From the NCBI GenBank assembly GCA_905221605.1, contig CAJNDS010000657.1, positions 1 to 64,000 of the forward strand: a stretch of DNA of 64,000 nucleotides, written 5' to 3'. A model generated the notes under the pieces. It had not been told where the DNA came from. It did no database searches and saw only the letters and a program-made list of their open reading frames with translations. The translations under genes and the position numbers were made by a program. Positions 36,530-50,300 of this stretch are shown here, piece after piece (within the stretch, counting starts at the first letter, position 1; each line of letters begins with the position of its first letter). Source of the DNA: Symbiodinium natans. Its lineage: Eukaryota > Sar > Dinophyceae > Suessiales > Symbiodiniaceae.

Positions 36530-39500
36530 AGGCGATGGTTATAGGGCGCCCGCAGAACTCCCAATGTCCGCATTGCCCAGCCATAAGCCCAAATTTCTGA
36601 AAGGTCTGAAAGGAACTGAAGACTCGAGTCTTCTTCCCCACCCTAATCTCCACAAGACTCTAAGCCCCAAACCCTGAATCCTCAACCCTGGCAAGACACT
36701 CCATCACCGAGCTAAGCTGTCAAGTTCAAGTAATGTCGTCATAGGCGCCCACAGAACAGCGGTACAAGTAAGCAGGAGCCAAACACAAGTTCCTGAACAG
36801 CTCCGGCACGCAACAGAGCAACCCATGCCTCACCTCAGCAACTCCGATCAGAGCGTATAGTTAAAGTTGGGATGGCCCTCATGCAGCTGCCGCTGTCAGG
36901 GCAAACACCATCACCACCGGAGATGCGCTCAAGCAAGCCCGGTTGCAAGAGCCGCAAGTCACAAGCGCCCTTGCAAAAAAGCTACAGAAGGGTACTGACA
37001 GCGGTCCTCAGAGCGAAGGACTAATTCTGCTCAATGTTCACGGTTGGCGCCGGATCCTCCGGCTCTCAAGGCGATAGGATCATCAACGGGCACGCCTCTC
37101 CTGACATACCTGGCATACCCCGCGCCCCCACTCGCACAACTAGTGGCCTCGGAGTTTAATTAAAACATGTGGATTCCATCCACCAGCCTGCGCTGTCAAG
37201 ATCAAATGGGGTCGTCATAGGCGCACCACCACATGGCAGCATAGAGGAAAACAGACACCAGTTCCTGAACAGCTGTGGCACGCAGCCCAACCCGTGCTTT
37301 CGACGCTCTCAACAGCCACATGTCGCAAGCTCCCTTGCAAGAGTTTAGATGGCTGTGTGCCACAGTGCGAATGACTGACGAATTTTTGCAACCCCAATCC
37401 CCAAAGAACACCTAAACCCTAGACCCCGAACCCTGCTAAGGGGGGGAACACACTTTCTGGAGCTTCCAGTGGCTCTGGGAAACCGCAGGTTAGAAAAAAA
37501 CAAACTCAGAGGGCTTTCCAGGGTTTCGGACGTTACGGTGTTACGGTTTAGGGCTTTAGGGTTTGGGTTCAGGGCTTTTCATGTTTTGCGGGGTTTGCGG
37601 GATTGGCGGTTTGAGGGTTGTCGGCTGTCAGGGTTTCAGGAATGAAGGCTTTGGCCAGGCTTTGGGCCTGCCTAGGGCCTAGTTTGGGTGTACTACGCCA
37701 CCCGCATAACTCCCAATGTGCGCATTGCCAACCCCACCACGGAATAGCGGTACAAGCAGGAGCCAAACACAAGTTCCTGAACAGCTCCGGCACGCAACAG
37801 AGCAACCCATGCTTCAGCAACTCCGATCAGAGCGTATAGTTAAAGTTGCGTTGGCCCTCATGCAGCTGCCGCTGTCAGGGCAAACACCATCACCACCGGA
37901 GATGCGCTCAAGCAAGCCCGGTTGCAAGAGCCGCAAGTCACAAGCACCCTTGCAAAAAAGCTACAGAGGGTTACTGACAGCGGTCCTCAGAGCGAAGGAC
38001 TAATTCTGCTCAATGTTCACGGTTGGCGCCGGATCCTCCGGCTCTCAAGGCGATAGGATCATCAACGGGCACGCCCCTCCTGACATACCTGGCATACCCC
38101 ACGCCCCCACTCGCACAACTATTTGGCCTCGGAGTTTAATTAAAACATGTTGATTCCATCCACCAGCCTGAGCTGTCAAGATCAAATGGGGTCGTCATAG
38201 GCGCACCACGACATGGCAGCATAGAGGAAAACAGACACCAGTTCCTGAACAGCTGTGGCACGCAGACCAACCCGTGCTTTCGACGCTCTCAACAGCCACA
38301 TGTCGCAAGCTCCCTTGCAAGAGTGGTAGAGGTTTAGATGGCTGTGTGCCACAGTGCGAATGACTGACGAGTTTTTGCAACCCCAATCCCCAAAGAACAC
38401 CTAAACCCTAGACCCCGAACCCTGCTAAGGGGGGAACACACTTTCTGGAGCTTCCAGTGTCTCTGGGAAATCGCAGGTTAGAAAAACACAAACTCAGAGG
38501 GCTTTCTAGGGTTTCGGACGTTAGGGTTTTACGGTTTAGGGTTTTAGGGGTTAGGGTTCAGGGCTTTTCATGATTTGCGGGGTTTGCGGGATTGGCGGTT
38601 TGAGGGTTGTCGGCTGTCAGGGTTTCAGGAATGAAGGCTTTGGGCCTGCCTAGTTTGGGTGTACTACGCCGCCCGCATAACTCCCAATTGTGCGCATTGC
38701 CAACCCCACCACGGAATAGCGGTACAAGCAGGAGCCAAACACAAGTTCCTGAACAGCTCCGGCATGCAACAGAGCAACCCATGCTTCAGCGACTCCGATC
38801 AGAGCGTATAGTTAAAGTTGCGTTGGCCCTCATGCAGCTGCCGCTGTCAGGGCAAACACCATCATCACCGGAGATGCGCTCAACCAAGCCCGGTTGCAAG
38901 AGCCGCAAGTCACAAGCGCCCTTGCCAAAAAGGCGACAGGAGGGTTACTGACAGCGGTCCTCAGAGCGAATGACTAATTCTGCTCAATGTTCACGGTTGG
39001 CGCCGGATCCTCCGGCTCTCAAGGCGATAGGATCATCAACGGGCACGCCCCTCCTGACATACCTGGCATACCCCACGCCCCCACTCGCACAACTATTTGG
39101 CCTCGGAGTTTAATTAAAACATGTTGATTCCATCCACCAGCCTGAGCTGTCAAGATCAAATGGGGTCGTCATAGGCGCACCACGACATGACAGCATAGAG
39201 GAAAACAGACACCAGTTCCTGAACAGCTGTGGCACGCAGCCCAACCCGTGCTTTCGACGCTCTCAACAGCCACATGTCGCAAGCTCCCTTGCAAGAGTGG
39301 TAGAGGTTTAGACGGCTGTGTGCCACAGTGCGAATGACTGACGAGTTTTTGCAACCCCAATCCCCAAAGAACACCTAAACCCTAGACCCCGAACCCTGCT
39401 AAGGGGGGAACACACTTTCTGGAGCTTCCAGTGTCTCTGGGAAATCGCAGGTTAGAAAAACACAAACTCAGAGGGCTTTCTAGGGTTTCGGACGTTAGGG

Positions 39501-41370
39501 TTTTACGGTTTAGGGTTTTAGGGGTTAGGGTTCAGGGCTTTTCATGATTTGCGGGGTTTGCGGGATTGGCGGTTTGAGGGTTGTCGGCTGTCAGGGTTTC
39601 AGGAATGAAGGCTTTGGGCCTGCCTAGTTTGGGTGTACTACGCCGCCCGCATAACTCCCAATTGTGCGCATTGCCAACCCCACCACGGAATAGCGGTACA
39701 AGTAAGCAGGAGCCAAACACAAGTTCTTGAACAGCTCCGGCACGCAACAGAGCAACCCATGCTTCAGCGACTCCGATCAGAGCGTATAGTTAAAGTTGCG
39801 TTGGCCCTCATGCAGCTGCCGCTGTCAGGGCAAACACCATCATCACCGGAGATGCGCTCAAGCAAGCCCGGTTGCAAGAGCCGCAAGTCACAAGCGCCCT
39901 TGCAAAAAAAGCGACAGGAGGTTACTGACAGCGGTCCTCAGAGCGAATGACTAATTCTGCTCAATGTTCACGGTTGGCGCCGGATCCTCCGGCTCTCAAG
40001 GCGATAGGATCATCAACGGGCACGCCCCTCCTGACATACCTGGCATACCCCGCGCCCCCACTCGCACAACTAGTGGCCTCGGAGTTTAATTAAAACATGT
40101 GGATTCCATCCACCAGCCTGCGCTGTCCAGATCAAATGGGGTCGTCATAGGCGCACCACCACATGGCAGCATAGAGGAAAACAGACACCAGTTCCTGAAC
40201 AGCTGTGGCACGCAGCCCAACCCGTGCTTTCGAAGAAGCTCCTCAACATACGACCAATCCGGACGTTGTTCGCTCCAAGTCCTATGCGAGCGTATTGTTG
40301 AACGGGAGACGCTCTCAACAGCCACATGTCGCAAGCTCCCTTGCAAGAGTGGTAGAGGGTTAGATGGCTGTTTGCCACAGTGCGAATGACTGACGAATTT
40401 TTGCAACCCCAATCCCCAAAGAACACCTAAACCCTAGACCCCGAACCCTGCTAAGGGGGGGAACACACTTTCTGGAGCTTCCAGTGGCTCTGGGAAACCG
40501 CAGGTTAGAAAAAAACAAACTCAGAGGGCTTTCTAGGGTTTCGGACGTTACGGTGTTGCGGTTTAGGGCTTTAGGGTTTGGGTTCAGGGCTTTTCATGAT
40601 TTGCGGGTTTGCGGGATTGGCGGTTTGAGGGTTGTCGGCTGCCAGGGATTCAGGAATGAAGGCTTTGGGCCTGCCTAGTTTGGGTGTACTACGCCGCCCG
40701 CATAACTCCCAACGTGCGCATTGCCAACCCCACCACGGAATAGCGGTACAAGTAAGCAGGAGCCAAACACAAGTTCCTGAACAGCTCCGGCACGCAACAG
40801 AGCAACCCATGCTTCAGCAACTCCGATCAGAGCGTATAGTTAAAGTTGCGTTGGCCCTCATGCAGCTGCCGCTGTCAGGGCAAACACCATCATCACCGGA
40901 GATGCGCTCAACCAAGCCCGGTTGCACCAGCCGCAAGTCACAAGCGCCCTTGCCAAAAAGGCGACAGGAGGGTTACTGACAGCGGTCCTCAGAGCGAATG
41001 ACTAATTCTGCTCAATGTTCACGGTTGGCGCCGGATCCTCCGGCTCTCAAGGCGATAGGATCATCAACTGGGCAGGACTCACCTGACATACCTGGCATAC
41101 CCCACGCCCCCACTCGCACAACTATTTGCCTCGGAGTTTAATTAAAACATGTTGATTCCATCCACCAGCCTGAGCTGTCAAGATCAAATGGGGTCGTCAT
41201 AGGCGCACCACCACATGGCAGCACAGAGGAAGACAGAGTATTGTTGAACGGGAGACGCTCTCAACAGCCACATGTCGCAAGCTCCCTTGCAAGAGTGGTA
41301 GAGGTTTAGATGGCTGTGTGCCACTGTGCGAATGACAGACGAATTTTGCAACCCCAATCCCCAAAGAACA
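36530..41370. repeat. Tandem repeat, about five copies of a 0.95-1.05 kb unit
   Basis: The landmark CACCTAAACCCTAGACCCC starts at 37409, 38398, 39372 and 40424, with a diverged copy at 41369. Spacings are 989, 974, 1052 and 945 bp. Copies are highly similar, with small indels. Each unit itself contains two related halves around GTTCCTGAACAGCT and a short telomere-like segment. Copy 4 has about 80 extra bases near 40232-40312, partly shared with copy 5. A short minus-strand frame recurs in each copy but has no recognisable domain. The array lies between the SET core exons and the possible 5' exons. Confidence 0.95.
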
Positions 41371-41877
41371 CCTAAACCCTAAACTGGCCCTAAACTCTAA
41401 ACCCCAAATCCTAAACCTCAAACCCTGCTAAAAGGGGGGAAACCCACTTTCTGGAGCTTCCAAGGGCTCTGGGAGACCGCAGGTTGGACAAAAACAAACA
41501 AACACAGAGGGCTTTCTGGGGTTTAGGGTTCCGGGCTTACCTTTTCTGGGGTTTATAGGGTTTAGGGTTTGGGGTTTAACCTTTTCTGGGGTTGCGGAGG
41601 AAATTAAAGTTGTGGGGCTAGGGTTTAGGATTTGGGGTTTAAAGGGTTGAGGGCTCAAGGAACCTAAGCTTAGGATTTGGGGTTCAGGGTTTGATGGTTT
41701 GAAGGCGCCAAAGCCTTAAGTTTAGGAACTGGGGTTTAGGGTTTGAGTTTGGATTTTCGTGCTGTTGAAGGAAGCTCACATTCCATAATAAGGAAACTCC
41801 ACTTTGCTTATTCGTTCACAAGTAAGGGTAGCTTCTCTCAAGTTCCTCCTTCGCAAGCTAGGTTTGGGCCCCCCTGC

Positions 41878-43639
41878 CTGCAGAACGAAGAGGCCCTGGC
41901 CAGCTTCTTCTCCTCGGCGGTGTAGGGTTTCGGGTTTAGGATTGAGGGCTGAAGGTTCAAGGTTTCAGAAGTACAGGATGGGAAAACTCGCCCACCAAAA
42001 ATCGCTGAACCGACAAAACGAAGTGCGCAAGCACGTCATGCACGCCGTGCCAAGCCCGTGTCCAAACGCTTCGTCTGAGCCCAGCACCGAAACGCAACAT
42101 CGCACTTCACAAAAAGGAGAACAACAATGCCAATGCACAAGAATACACAACATCACATTTTTACCCGCAGGGCCGAGAGCCCTCAGCAAGAAGAGTATAC
42201 AAAGAATGCTGCAAACACCTGGAGCCTCCACTCTAAAACTCTATAACTCTACTACTTGCATTTTTCTAACACTCGCTATAATCCCGAAATCCAAGATTCT
42301 AAGACTCCAAGCATACCTGAAACCCTAAGCCCTAAAACACCTCAACCCCAAAAAAACCTAAACACCCTGTGCGCTGTGCGCCCCCAACAACCCTAAACCC
42401 CCCAAACCCAAAAACCCCCCAAACCCCGAGGCACGAATCTCAGGAGAGTGAGGAATGGGCCCAGTTGGGAGGGCCGTACCTCCAGAATCCTGGAGCCTGG
42501 CACAGATCCTAAGCCCTAAGTAGTGACACGTTAGGGTGTAGTGTAGGGTTTTGGCTTTAGGTCTAGGGGGAAAGGGTGGCTTCAGAATTTGAGGAGGGAG
42601 CCGGCATTGGGGACTCAGGCTGCACATGCGAAGCTCCTATTTCGAAGGCTCGACAATGCACCAGGTCATTGCGAATAGGCTCTCGACAGACCCTAAGACT
42701 CCAAGGACCCTCCTACAGAGGGACTGGTACCTCCTAAGGAGGGCTCTGGGGTCTCAATTCCTAAGGGTTTGAGGGCCCAAGAGCCTTAGGGGAGAGTGCG
42801 AATTGGGGTTTAGAGCTCGAGCTTTACCAACCCTAAACCCCAAACTTGGTATGTTCCCCCTTGTAGAATTATGACAGGGGTAATAAAATCCCTATTAAGG
42901 ACTGTTCGTATAAGCGGGAACATCCCAGCCCGAAGCCCTAACTGTCAGGGGATTTGCGAGAGTCAATCGTTAAACCCTCGACCTTAGCCCTCTTGAATGA
43001 CCCGTTTCACAAGCGAAACCCGGAAGCCCCCACCCCCCCCCCCCCCCAGCCCCCACCCCCCCCCCCCAAAAAAAAAAGAAAAAAATCAAAAATAATTAAA
43101 GCAATAATAAATCAACGAAAGCCCTAAAGCCTGTCAAAAACTCGCCATACAGTCCCAAAGCCAGCTAACACCCCAAAATTCTCAAGCCCCTAAACCCTCT
43201 CTCCAGCAGGCAAACCTAAGTTACCCTGTGAGCCACGAAAAGAAGCAACCTGTTTTCCTTTCCCTACCTTTGGAGTAGACCCTGGAAAAAAAGTATATAC
43301 TGTTTAGGTATAAGTAGCTATAATAGGAACCCAGAACCAAAAAAAGTATTAAAGTACAGTACTCCAAAACCCAGTTTCAAGGGATTTTAGGATTTCAGGT
43401 TTAGGATTCAGGGGCGGGGGCGGCTCAGGGGTGTACATTTTGATTGTTCTGTCTTTCTTGTCCTATAGGATGCCAAAAAGCTCGCTGGGGCCCTAAACCC
43501 TAAACCCTAAACACTACGCCCTAAACCCTAAACGCTAAACCCTAAGCCCCAAACCCTAAACCCTAAGTCCTAAGGGTACCTGGGCGAAAAAGGCGCCTGG
43601 GTCCTCGGACTCGCGCTCTTCATCGCGAGGCCCAGCCAT
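41878..43639 (-). CDS. Probable 5' end of a gene, three exons, product unknown
   Basis: Exon 1 (43580-43639) begins ATG and reads MAGPRDEERESEDPGAFFAQ before a GT donor. Exon 2 (42461-42496) follows a CAG acceptor and reads APGFWRYGPPNW before a GC donor. Exon 3 (41878-41912) reads EKKLARASSFC before a GC donor. Phases agree throughout. The next minus-strand coding sequence found is the SET core at 36461, so this may be its N-terminus, with the tandem array as intron. The phase (2 out of exon 3, 0 into 36461) requires at least one more exon, so the link is inference. Confidence 0.5.
42340..42420. other. A/C-rich low complexity
   Basis: It consists of CCCCAAAAACC-type words. There is no gene. 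Confidence 0.5.
42699..42795. repeat. Dispersed repeat E, copy 1
   Basis: This 97-bp segment starts CTCCAAGGACCCTCC and is nearly identical to 60530-60625 (about five differences). It contains self-complementary CCTCC...GGAGG. The function is unknown. Confidence 0.9.
43030..43110. repeat. C-run and A-run low complexity
   Basis: Runs of C (up to 15 bases) are followed by A-rich sequence. Confidence 0.9.
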
Positions 43640-45480
43640 GTTGTGTAGAACAAGGGTTTAGGGTTTAGGGTTTAGGGTTTAGGGTTTAGGGTCAAGCTCA
43701 GGCGGTGTTCGGAGTTGAGAATTCTACAGTCTGATTTGGGGTGTATAATGTTAAGGCTCTAGGGTTTTCAGTCTCAAGGTTTAGGGTTTAGGGGTTAAGG
43801 GTTTCGAGCTTTAGGATTAGTGTGATGATCCCGACACGTACGTGAACAGGATCTGTAACCCATAACCCTACTTGAACTCTGAGCCCTAAAGCAAGGACTA
43901 AATCTTAATGCCTAACCACCATAAACCCTGAACCCTAAATCCTAAACCCTAAGCGCTAAGCCCTGAAACCCATTGAAGTCTGAACCCTAAGCCGGATCAC
44001 GTGAGGCCTTTACTAAGCTTTTGTGACCTGCAGGGTACGCAAGTGGCCGCATCATAAATGCAAACGTCAAATGCGTGCAGGACTGACTTATAGGGTTCAT
44101 AGGCTTGCGCATGATCTTCACACAGCCTGGTATCTCGGTGCAGTTGCTAGTCAGGAAGTCCCGTGCGCTCCCCCGCAGCTGAGGATTCGGGGTTTGGTGG
44201 CAGGAGCGTACCGGCGCACCCGAAATCTGCAGATTGCCTGTGGAGCAATTTGGGTATACATGCCAAAGAGACAAAGACCGATCCTCAATCGGCAGATCCT
44301 TTTAAAAACGAAGTCTGCTGTCAGGGCACCCCTCCCTGTACGTTTGCGGAAGGCGCGCAGCTTGCTTGGCAAGGCGCCTCTGCGCTAGCGCTAAAGTTAG
44401 CAATCACAAAAACTTTCTGGAGGCAGCGAATGCCTGACACGCTTCCCAGTATGGCCCGCACCCGGAGCAGGCAGAATGCTTAGCCCTGAGCCACCAAGAC
44501 TCAGACAAAACCTTTCAACTCGCCTTTGGTCGTGCTTGTGCTGTCTGCGAACATGCCACGCTCTTTTCAAAAGGACCCCAATCAGGTGCCCCTATTTCCG
44601 GAAATACCCATGTACGTCGATGGCTTGCGAAGGGCAGAGCCTTCCGGGCTGGGACCACACTGGAAGGTGGGTGCTGAAGGCATGCTGCAAAGTAGAGCTC
44701 TCCGCCGTCCCTACTTTCCTCTTAGCCCAAGTAGGGGACCCCCAAAATAGGCCGCCAAATAGCAGGATGCCAGTAAGGTACCCCGAATGTCGGACCCGTC
44801 GTCGAAAACCCTAAGCCCAAAAAAGAAAGATGTCTCCAGGGCCTACACCCTAAGGCCTCAGCCCTAAACGCTAAACCCTAAACCCTCAACCCGAAACCCT
44901 AAAACCCTAAACCCCAAACCCTAACTAACCCTAAACCCTAAATCGCCCTAAACCCTAAGCCGCCCTAAACCCTAAACCACCCTAAACCCTCAACCCTAAA
45001 CCATCTTGGCGGAGGCCGCCACTAAGAGGGGCGCGCTGGCTTCGCCAGGCGCGCGCTGCGTAGAACCCAGGTGGCTCACAGCGCATGACTCGTGGAGCTT
45101 CGTTTGTTGGTCTGAGGGTTTAGGGTTTAGGGCAGTAGGGTTTCGGGTTTAGGGTTTAGGGTTCAGGGTTCAGGGTTTAGGGTTGGATCCGGGGTTCTTG
45201 GGTCCGAGGTGGAGTTTCAGGTTCGTGTTGGGGGTACATTGAGCGTGGAAGGCGCTTAGGGCTTTGTTTACAGCATTTCGGTGGAGGCGGCGAAGGTATG
45301 ATGCTACAAGTAAGCAGGCGTTTTTTTGAGGCTGTTTCGGGCCCAGGGCTCCGGGCTTAGGATTTAAGAAGCGGCTCGGGACCTGAGCTACCAGCGATAT
45401 CGGGCGGGGCCGAGTTGGGCGCATGCCGTGCTTACGGGCACAGGGTTCTAAATCTGAGGATGCGTTGGGGCCTGGGGTCC
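43640..45480. other. Mostly repeats, with unassigned open stretches
   Basis: TTTAGGG arrays lie at 43655-43690, and CCCTAAA tracts at 44870-45005. The non-repetitive block 43985-44480 is open on both strands without a recognisable motif. A minus island at about 45215-45330 (CLLVASYLRRLHRNAVNKAL) may be an exon. A diverged family B end (AGTAAGGTACCCCGAATG) lies near 44770. Confidence 0.4.
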
Positions 45481-47386
45481 ATAGCTTAGGCTTCACGGCC
45501 CTAAACCCTCAACCCTAAACCCTATAGAACTTTAGGGCGACTCTTGGGCCAACCTAGGAAGGCAAAGGGTGCCCTTTTAGTGTAGCAGGGGCTTCTAAAA
45601 AAACATCAACCCTAAAAACGGGAATAAGGGCCTACCCTGGGTCCCAGCCCTACCTCTGGGTCCTAGGGCAGAGATTAGATCTGAAGCCATCTCCTCCTTG
45701 AGCCCGATGTACGCACTGGGCCGCACAGGCCACGCAGACTATAAGCCCTAAAACCCTATAAGCTCGAACTCAGACCCTACCCAACGAGCCCTAAACCCTT
45801 AAGCCCTAAAACCCTAAAACCCTTAGCCCTAAACCCTGAACGCTAAAACTCCAAGAACCCTAAACCCCTGAACCCTGAACCCTAGACTTACCCTACACCC
45901 TGTTGTGAAGCGACCGCCGCCGGGAAACCAAGTGTCTCCCGGCACTTGAAAGGCGGCGGGGAAGGGGACGACCGCAAAAACCTGCGAGGCTTTCGGTGTC
46001 GGGTTGTAGGGTTTAGGATTAATTATTTTGACTATAGACTATAAACCTAAACCCTAAAACCCGAAACCCGGTTTAGGGTTCAGGGTTTGCAGCTTTCGGG
46101 TGTTATTTAGGTGGTTTGGGGGGCAGCGTAGGTGCTGTAAAGCTGTGCTTTAAAGGCTTGGCTGGGTCTTTGTAGGCCACTGTAGGGCCGGCTTAGCGCC
46201 TCTTTGCCTAAGGGGTTTAGGGTTTAGGGTTTAGGGTTTAGGGTTTAGGGTTTAGGGTTTAGGGTTTAGTGTGTAGGGTTTAGGGTTTAGGGTTAGGGCT
46301 TGCGGGCTTTCGGTCTTCAGTTGTTCAGGGTTTTGGGGCTATGGCTCCAGGCCTTCGGCTGCTAGGTTTTAAGGTTTGTCGGGCTTTTGGTCACATAAAG
46401 GCTGAGGGGCTTCAGGGTTTAAGGGCTTGGGGTTTTGCTGACTCCCAAGCCCTTATGGAAAGTCGAAACCCTTCACGCAGGAAAATCTTTAGCTGGGTGG
46501 GTTCGTGGGCCCCATAGAACTCTAGACTTCTGTGGGGAGGGTGATACAAATCAACCCCATGTAAGCTAAGCCACGCAGACCGAAACCCTAAACCCTGAAC
46601 CCTAATCCCCTAAACCCAAAACCCTAAGCCCTAAACCCTAAACCCTAAACCCTCTTTTAAGACCGCCAGCCTCACGAGGGCCAGTCATGCAATCTGCATC
46701 TGCCAGCCTGAGCACTGGCAGGGGCCCCCCAGCACTTTGAACTCTGTACAAGCCCCACCCCAAACCCTAAACCCTAACCCCTAAACCCTAAACCCTAAAC
46801 CCTAAAACCCAGACTACATCGCCGATGATGCGGACATGAGTCGTTAACAGCCTAGAGACTATCCCAAGCGCGGAGAGATCAAAATAATACCGAGTATGGT
46901 GCACAGATTGTGTAGGACTTCGGCATACGCCAAAGGTAAGTTCTCTAAGACGATTCTTCCCTTGTCGGGTACCTGCTACATACACCTTCTATCTAGGATA
47001 CACAAGCTTGAGGGGGAGGCGTACTTTAGTTAGAGGACTGACCATACAGGCTTGAGGTTTTTGTTTGGTTTTTGGGGCGTAGGGTGGTCTTGGGCCTACA
47101 GTGCTCGGAGTTTCACTGGAAGCTTCTTGTTGGTGTCAGAGGTTGTTACTGGGACTTCGTCATTCCCCTCCTCTAAATCCCCTTCCCACTCCCCCGAAGG
47201 ACCGCAGAGCTGACTCTGTAGGGTCCAGCTCTGGACCCTCTCCAAACAGTCTTTGAGATCATGCCTGTATGGACCCTAGACCCTATAAACCCTATAAACC
47301 CTAAATCCTAAATGCCATTCAACCCTGAAGCCCGAAAACCCTGAAAACCCCAAAAGCCTCTGCGAAGCCTAGAAACCCTAACAACC
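45481..47386. other. Repeat-rich DNA 3' of the EF-hand gene
   Basis: CCCTAAA/TTTAGGG tracts lie at 45780-45900, 46208-46300, 46580-46655 and 46760-46805. A G+C-rich imperfect hairpin (GACCGCCGCC near 45911, GGCGGCGGGG near 45952) is present. The low-G+C island 46810-47000 has an open minus frame of about 60 codons with no known family. Confidence 0.5.
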
Positions 47387-50300
47387 CTAAACCAAAGAAA
47401 GCTTCTTCAGGGCCCGGCTTCGGATCGTCGGGTCGTACGCCACGTGTGTGCCATCCTGCCCGAGAGCTGCAACATCGACCGGCTTTGGGGTTGTAGGGTT
47501 TTAGGGTTGTAGGGTGTTAGGGTTTCAGGGTTCTAGGGTTCAGCGTTTTTAGGGTTTAGGGTTTTAGGTTTTTGGGGTTTTTTAGGTTTGGGGTTTTGGG
47601 AGGCTGTTGGGGTTCAGGTTTTGAGATCTTACTTTCGGAGTCCCTGACTCCTAGAACTCAAGCTACGGTGCACCTAGAGCTGAGGGTTTTCCTTGCAAAA
47701 GAGCGTACTCCCATACTTACTAAACGGGAAGCCCCTAAACCCTAAACCCTCGCTGCGGATGTTCAACCTGGACCCTGTCTAGGGCATCATTTAGGGTTTA
47801 GGGTTTCGGGTTTAGGGTTAGGGTTTAGGGTTTAGGGTTTAAAAAGTTTAGGGTTTAGGGTTTAGGGTTCAGGGTTTAGGGTTGAGGGTTTAGGGCAGAA
47901 AAAAAACACCGTTGAAGCTTGCAGGCGCCGGTGTGCCTGGAGGTTCGCTCGCGTGGCCTGCCCAGCATGCAGCGGAGACTATGTGCTTACTTCTGAAAAT
48001 AACCGAGAAAAAAACGGGGTTTAAGGGTTTAGGGTTTAGGGTTTAGGGTTAGGGGTGTGGGGTTCTGTGTTACTTCTGCACTAACGAAGGGAAAAAGGTT
48101 AAACTCTATTGCTCTTACTAAACAAGGTTTAGGGCTTGGATTTAGGGTTTGAGGTTTGGGGCTTGGGGCTTGGGGTTTGGTGTTGGGAATTTAGGGTTTA
48201 GGGTTGGTTTGGGGTTTGCCGGCTTGGGGATTGGGGTTTGGGGTTTGGGTTAAGGGTTTGGAGGTTTCCCTGAACCCGCAGGTTTTAAACGAGCTTTAAG
48301 CCTCCACCTTTACTTTGTTAGATGTTAAGACCGTAGACCCTAAGGCTATCCACGCTTCAACACCATAATTAAAACCGGATACATGCTTGATATATTCACA
48401 AGGGCCTCGAATAAACCCTAAACCCGAAACCCTAGACCCGAAACCCTAAAACAGACAGCCACTCCTAAGGAGACAGCAGAAGACCCGACAAAAGCAGCGA
48501 CGTGACAGGCTGATGTGATGTTGTTGGGGCTTAGGTTAGTTTAGGGTTTGGGGCTAGGGTTTAGGGTTTAGGGTCTCGGGTTGGCCTTGTCATGGGCTCG
48601 ATACCCATGAGGGCAAAGCATCTCGCAAAACTCCATGATGCCCAGCGTCCTGGCAGTAAGTTACCCCCTAACCCCGTCACCCCCTCGACCCCTCGACGCC
48701 TCAACCACTCAATCCCTCAACCCAAACCCCAAAACCTAAACCGCAAACCATAAACCCCTACACCCCAGAAGCTCCAGCAAGGCTGGTCGACAAGGGGTGC
48801 CTGAGTAGCTTAGGGTGCCATCATGCACTGACGACAGTGAGCCCTGAACCTTGCCAGGGTTTGGGGTTTAGGGTAGGGTTTAGGGTTGAGGGTTTAGGGT
48901 CCGGGTTTAGGGTTGAGGGGTTCAGGTTTATATGGTTTAGGAGGTGCGCCTTCGGTTGCAGCATAAGGTACAAACGACTACGAATTTCTCGCCGTCGCCT
49001 CGTCCGAGACCCTATGCCCTACGGTGAGCCCTAAATCCTAAACCCTAAACCCTAAACCCTAAACCCTAAACCCTAAACTCTCAACCCCAAACCCTAAACC
49101 CGAAACCCTAAACCCTAAACCCTGGGCTTTGGGGCCCCATGCTTCGGTCACCGGGGATGAAGTTATCCAGAAGCATGCCAGGAAGGCCCATCGCCATCCA
49201 CGTCATACTGCTCCATCAGCAGCTTCACCTTTCATGGCTCTGAGGGCTTTGGGGGTTTAGGGTTCAGGGTTTAGGATTTAGGGTTTAGGGTTTAAGGTTT
49301 CTAGGGGCTTTCGGGTTCATGATTAAGGTTTCCGAAGGCCTTTTCAGGGCTTCTTTAGGGCCGAGGCTTAGGAATTTGCTGGCCAAGAGCTTACGTTTTC
49401 TGTAGGGGGGTTGGGTTCTTCCACACAGCCATCGTGTGCGTTGTGCTATGAGATCTGCCAAGGCCTGCTTGTAGACGGGAGCTCTTTCCATCTCATAATG
49501 CCCCAACCTTGACCACTTAAAACTAAAGCTAAAGCCCCTCACCCCTCATTCCATCCAAAAGCTTTGGTGAAGCTCACCAGCCCCGGGCCCGTGGCCCAAC
49601 TGAAACTTAGGCATATTGAACCCTTCAGCCCCTTGAACCTTTATACTCTTGTGTCTTCATTGCAAAGCTCACAGGCGCCTCTGACGGGTTCAGGAGGCCC
49701 GTGGCCAGGATCTCGCTTGCCTGGACCAGAGTGGGTTGAGGGTTTGGGGTTTTGGGGTTGAGGGATTAGGGTTTAGGGTTTAGGGCTAGGCTGGTCTAAA
49801 CCCTAAACCCTAAAACATCCTAAAACCTTAGGCAAGGCAGGTTCTTTAAGCCCTGTGAAGATCGTTGGTGTGTGAAGGAACAGATGAACAGATCCCCAGG
49901 GCTTGCCTAGCAGCGTTTGGTGTGCAGGAACTGTCCTGATGAAACCTCATACCACCAGTGCCGTAGAAGACGGGAACTGTTCGCGCCCTAAACCCCAAAG
50001 CCCTGAACCCCTAAACGTGTAACCTCCGAACCATGTGAACCCTGCAACCCCGAACCCCTGAACCCAGAAACCCTGAACCCCCGCACCCAAACCGCCGGGT
50101 TTAGGGTTTCGGGTTAGGGTGTAAGGTAGTTTCGGGTTTAGAGAAGAGGTTCGAGGTTTTGATGGGCTTTGGCACTTGAGGGGATGTTTATGAAAGGAAT
50201 CTCAGAAGGCTTCAGTTGCCGCAAGAACCGAACCTCCCGACATTTTCCTCTTGGGGTTTTATAGGGTTGAGGGCCTTCGGATTGATGTAGGGTGTATGGT

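Noticed and set aside
37202-41421. A short recurring minus-strand frame in each tandem unit, taken as a gene family
   Set aside because: It recurs because the DNA is repeated. Frame and length vary between copies, and no domain or exon signals support it.
47920-47990. Open stretch considered as the penultimate EF-hand gene exon
   Set aside because: Joining 48586 directly to 47482 keeps phase and gives the better C-terminal tail and stop.
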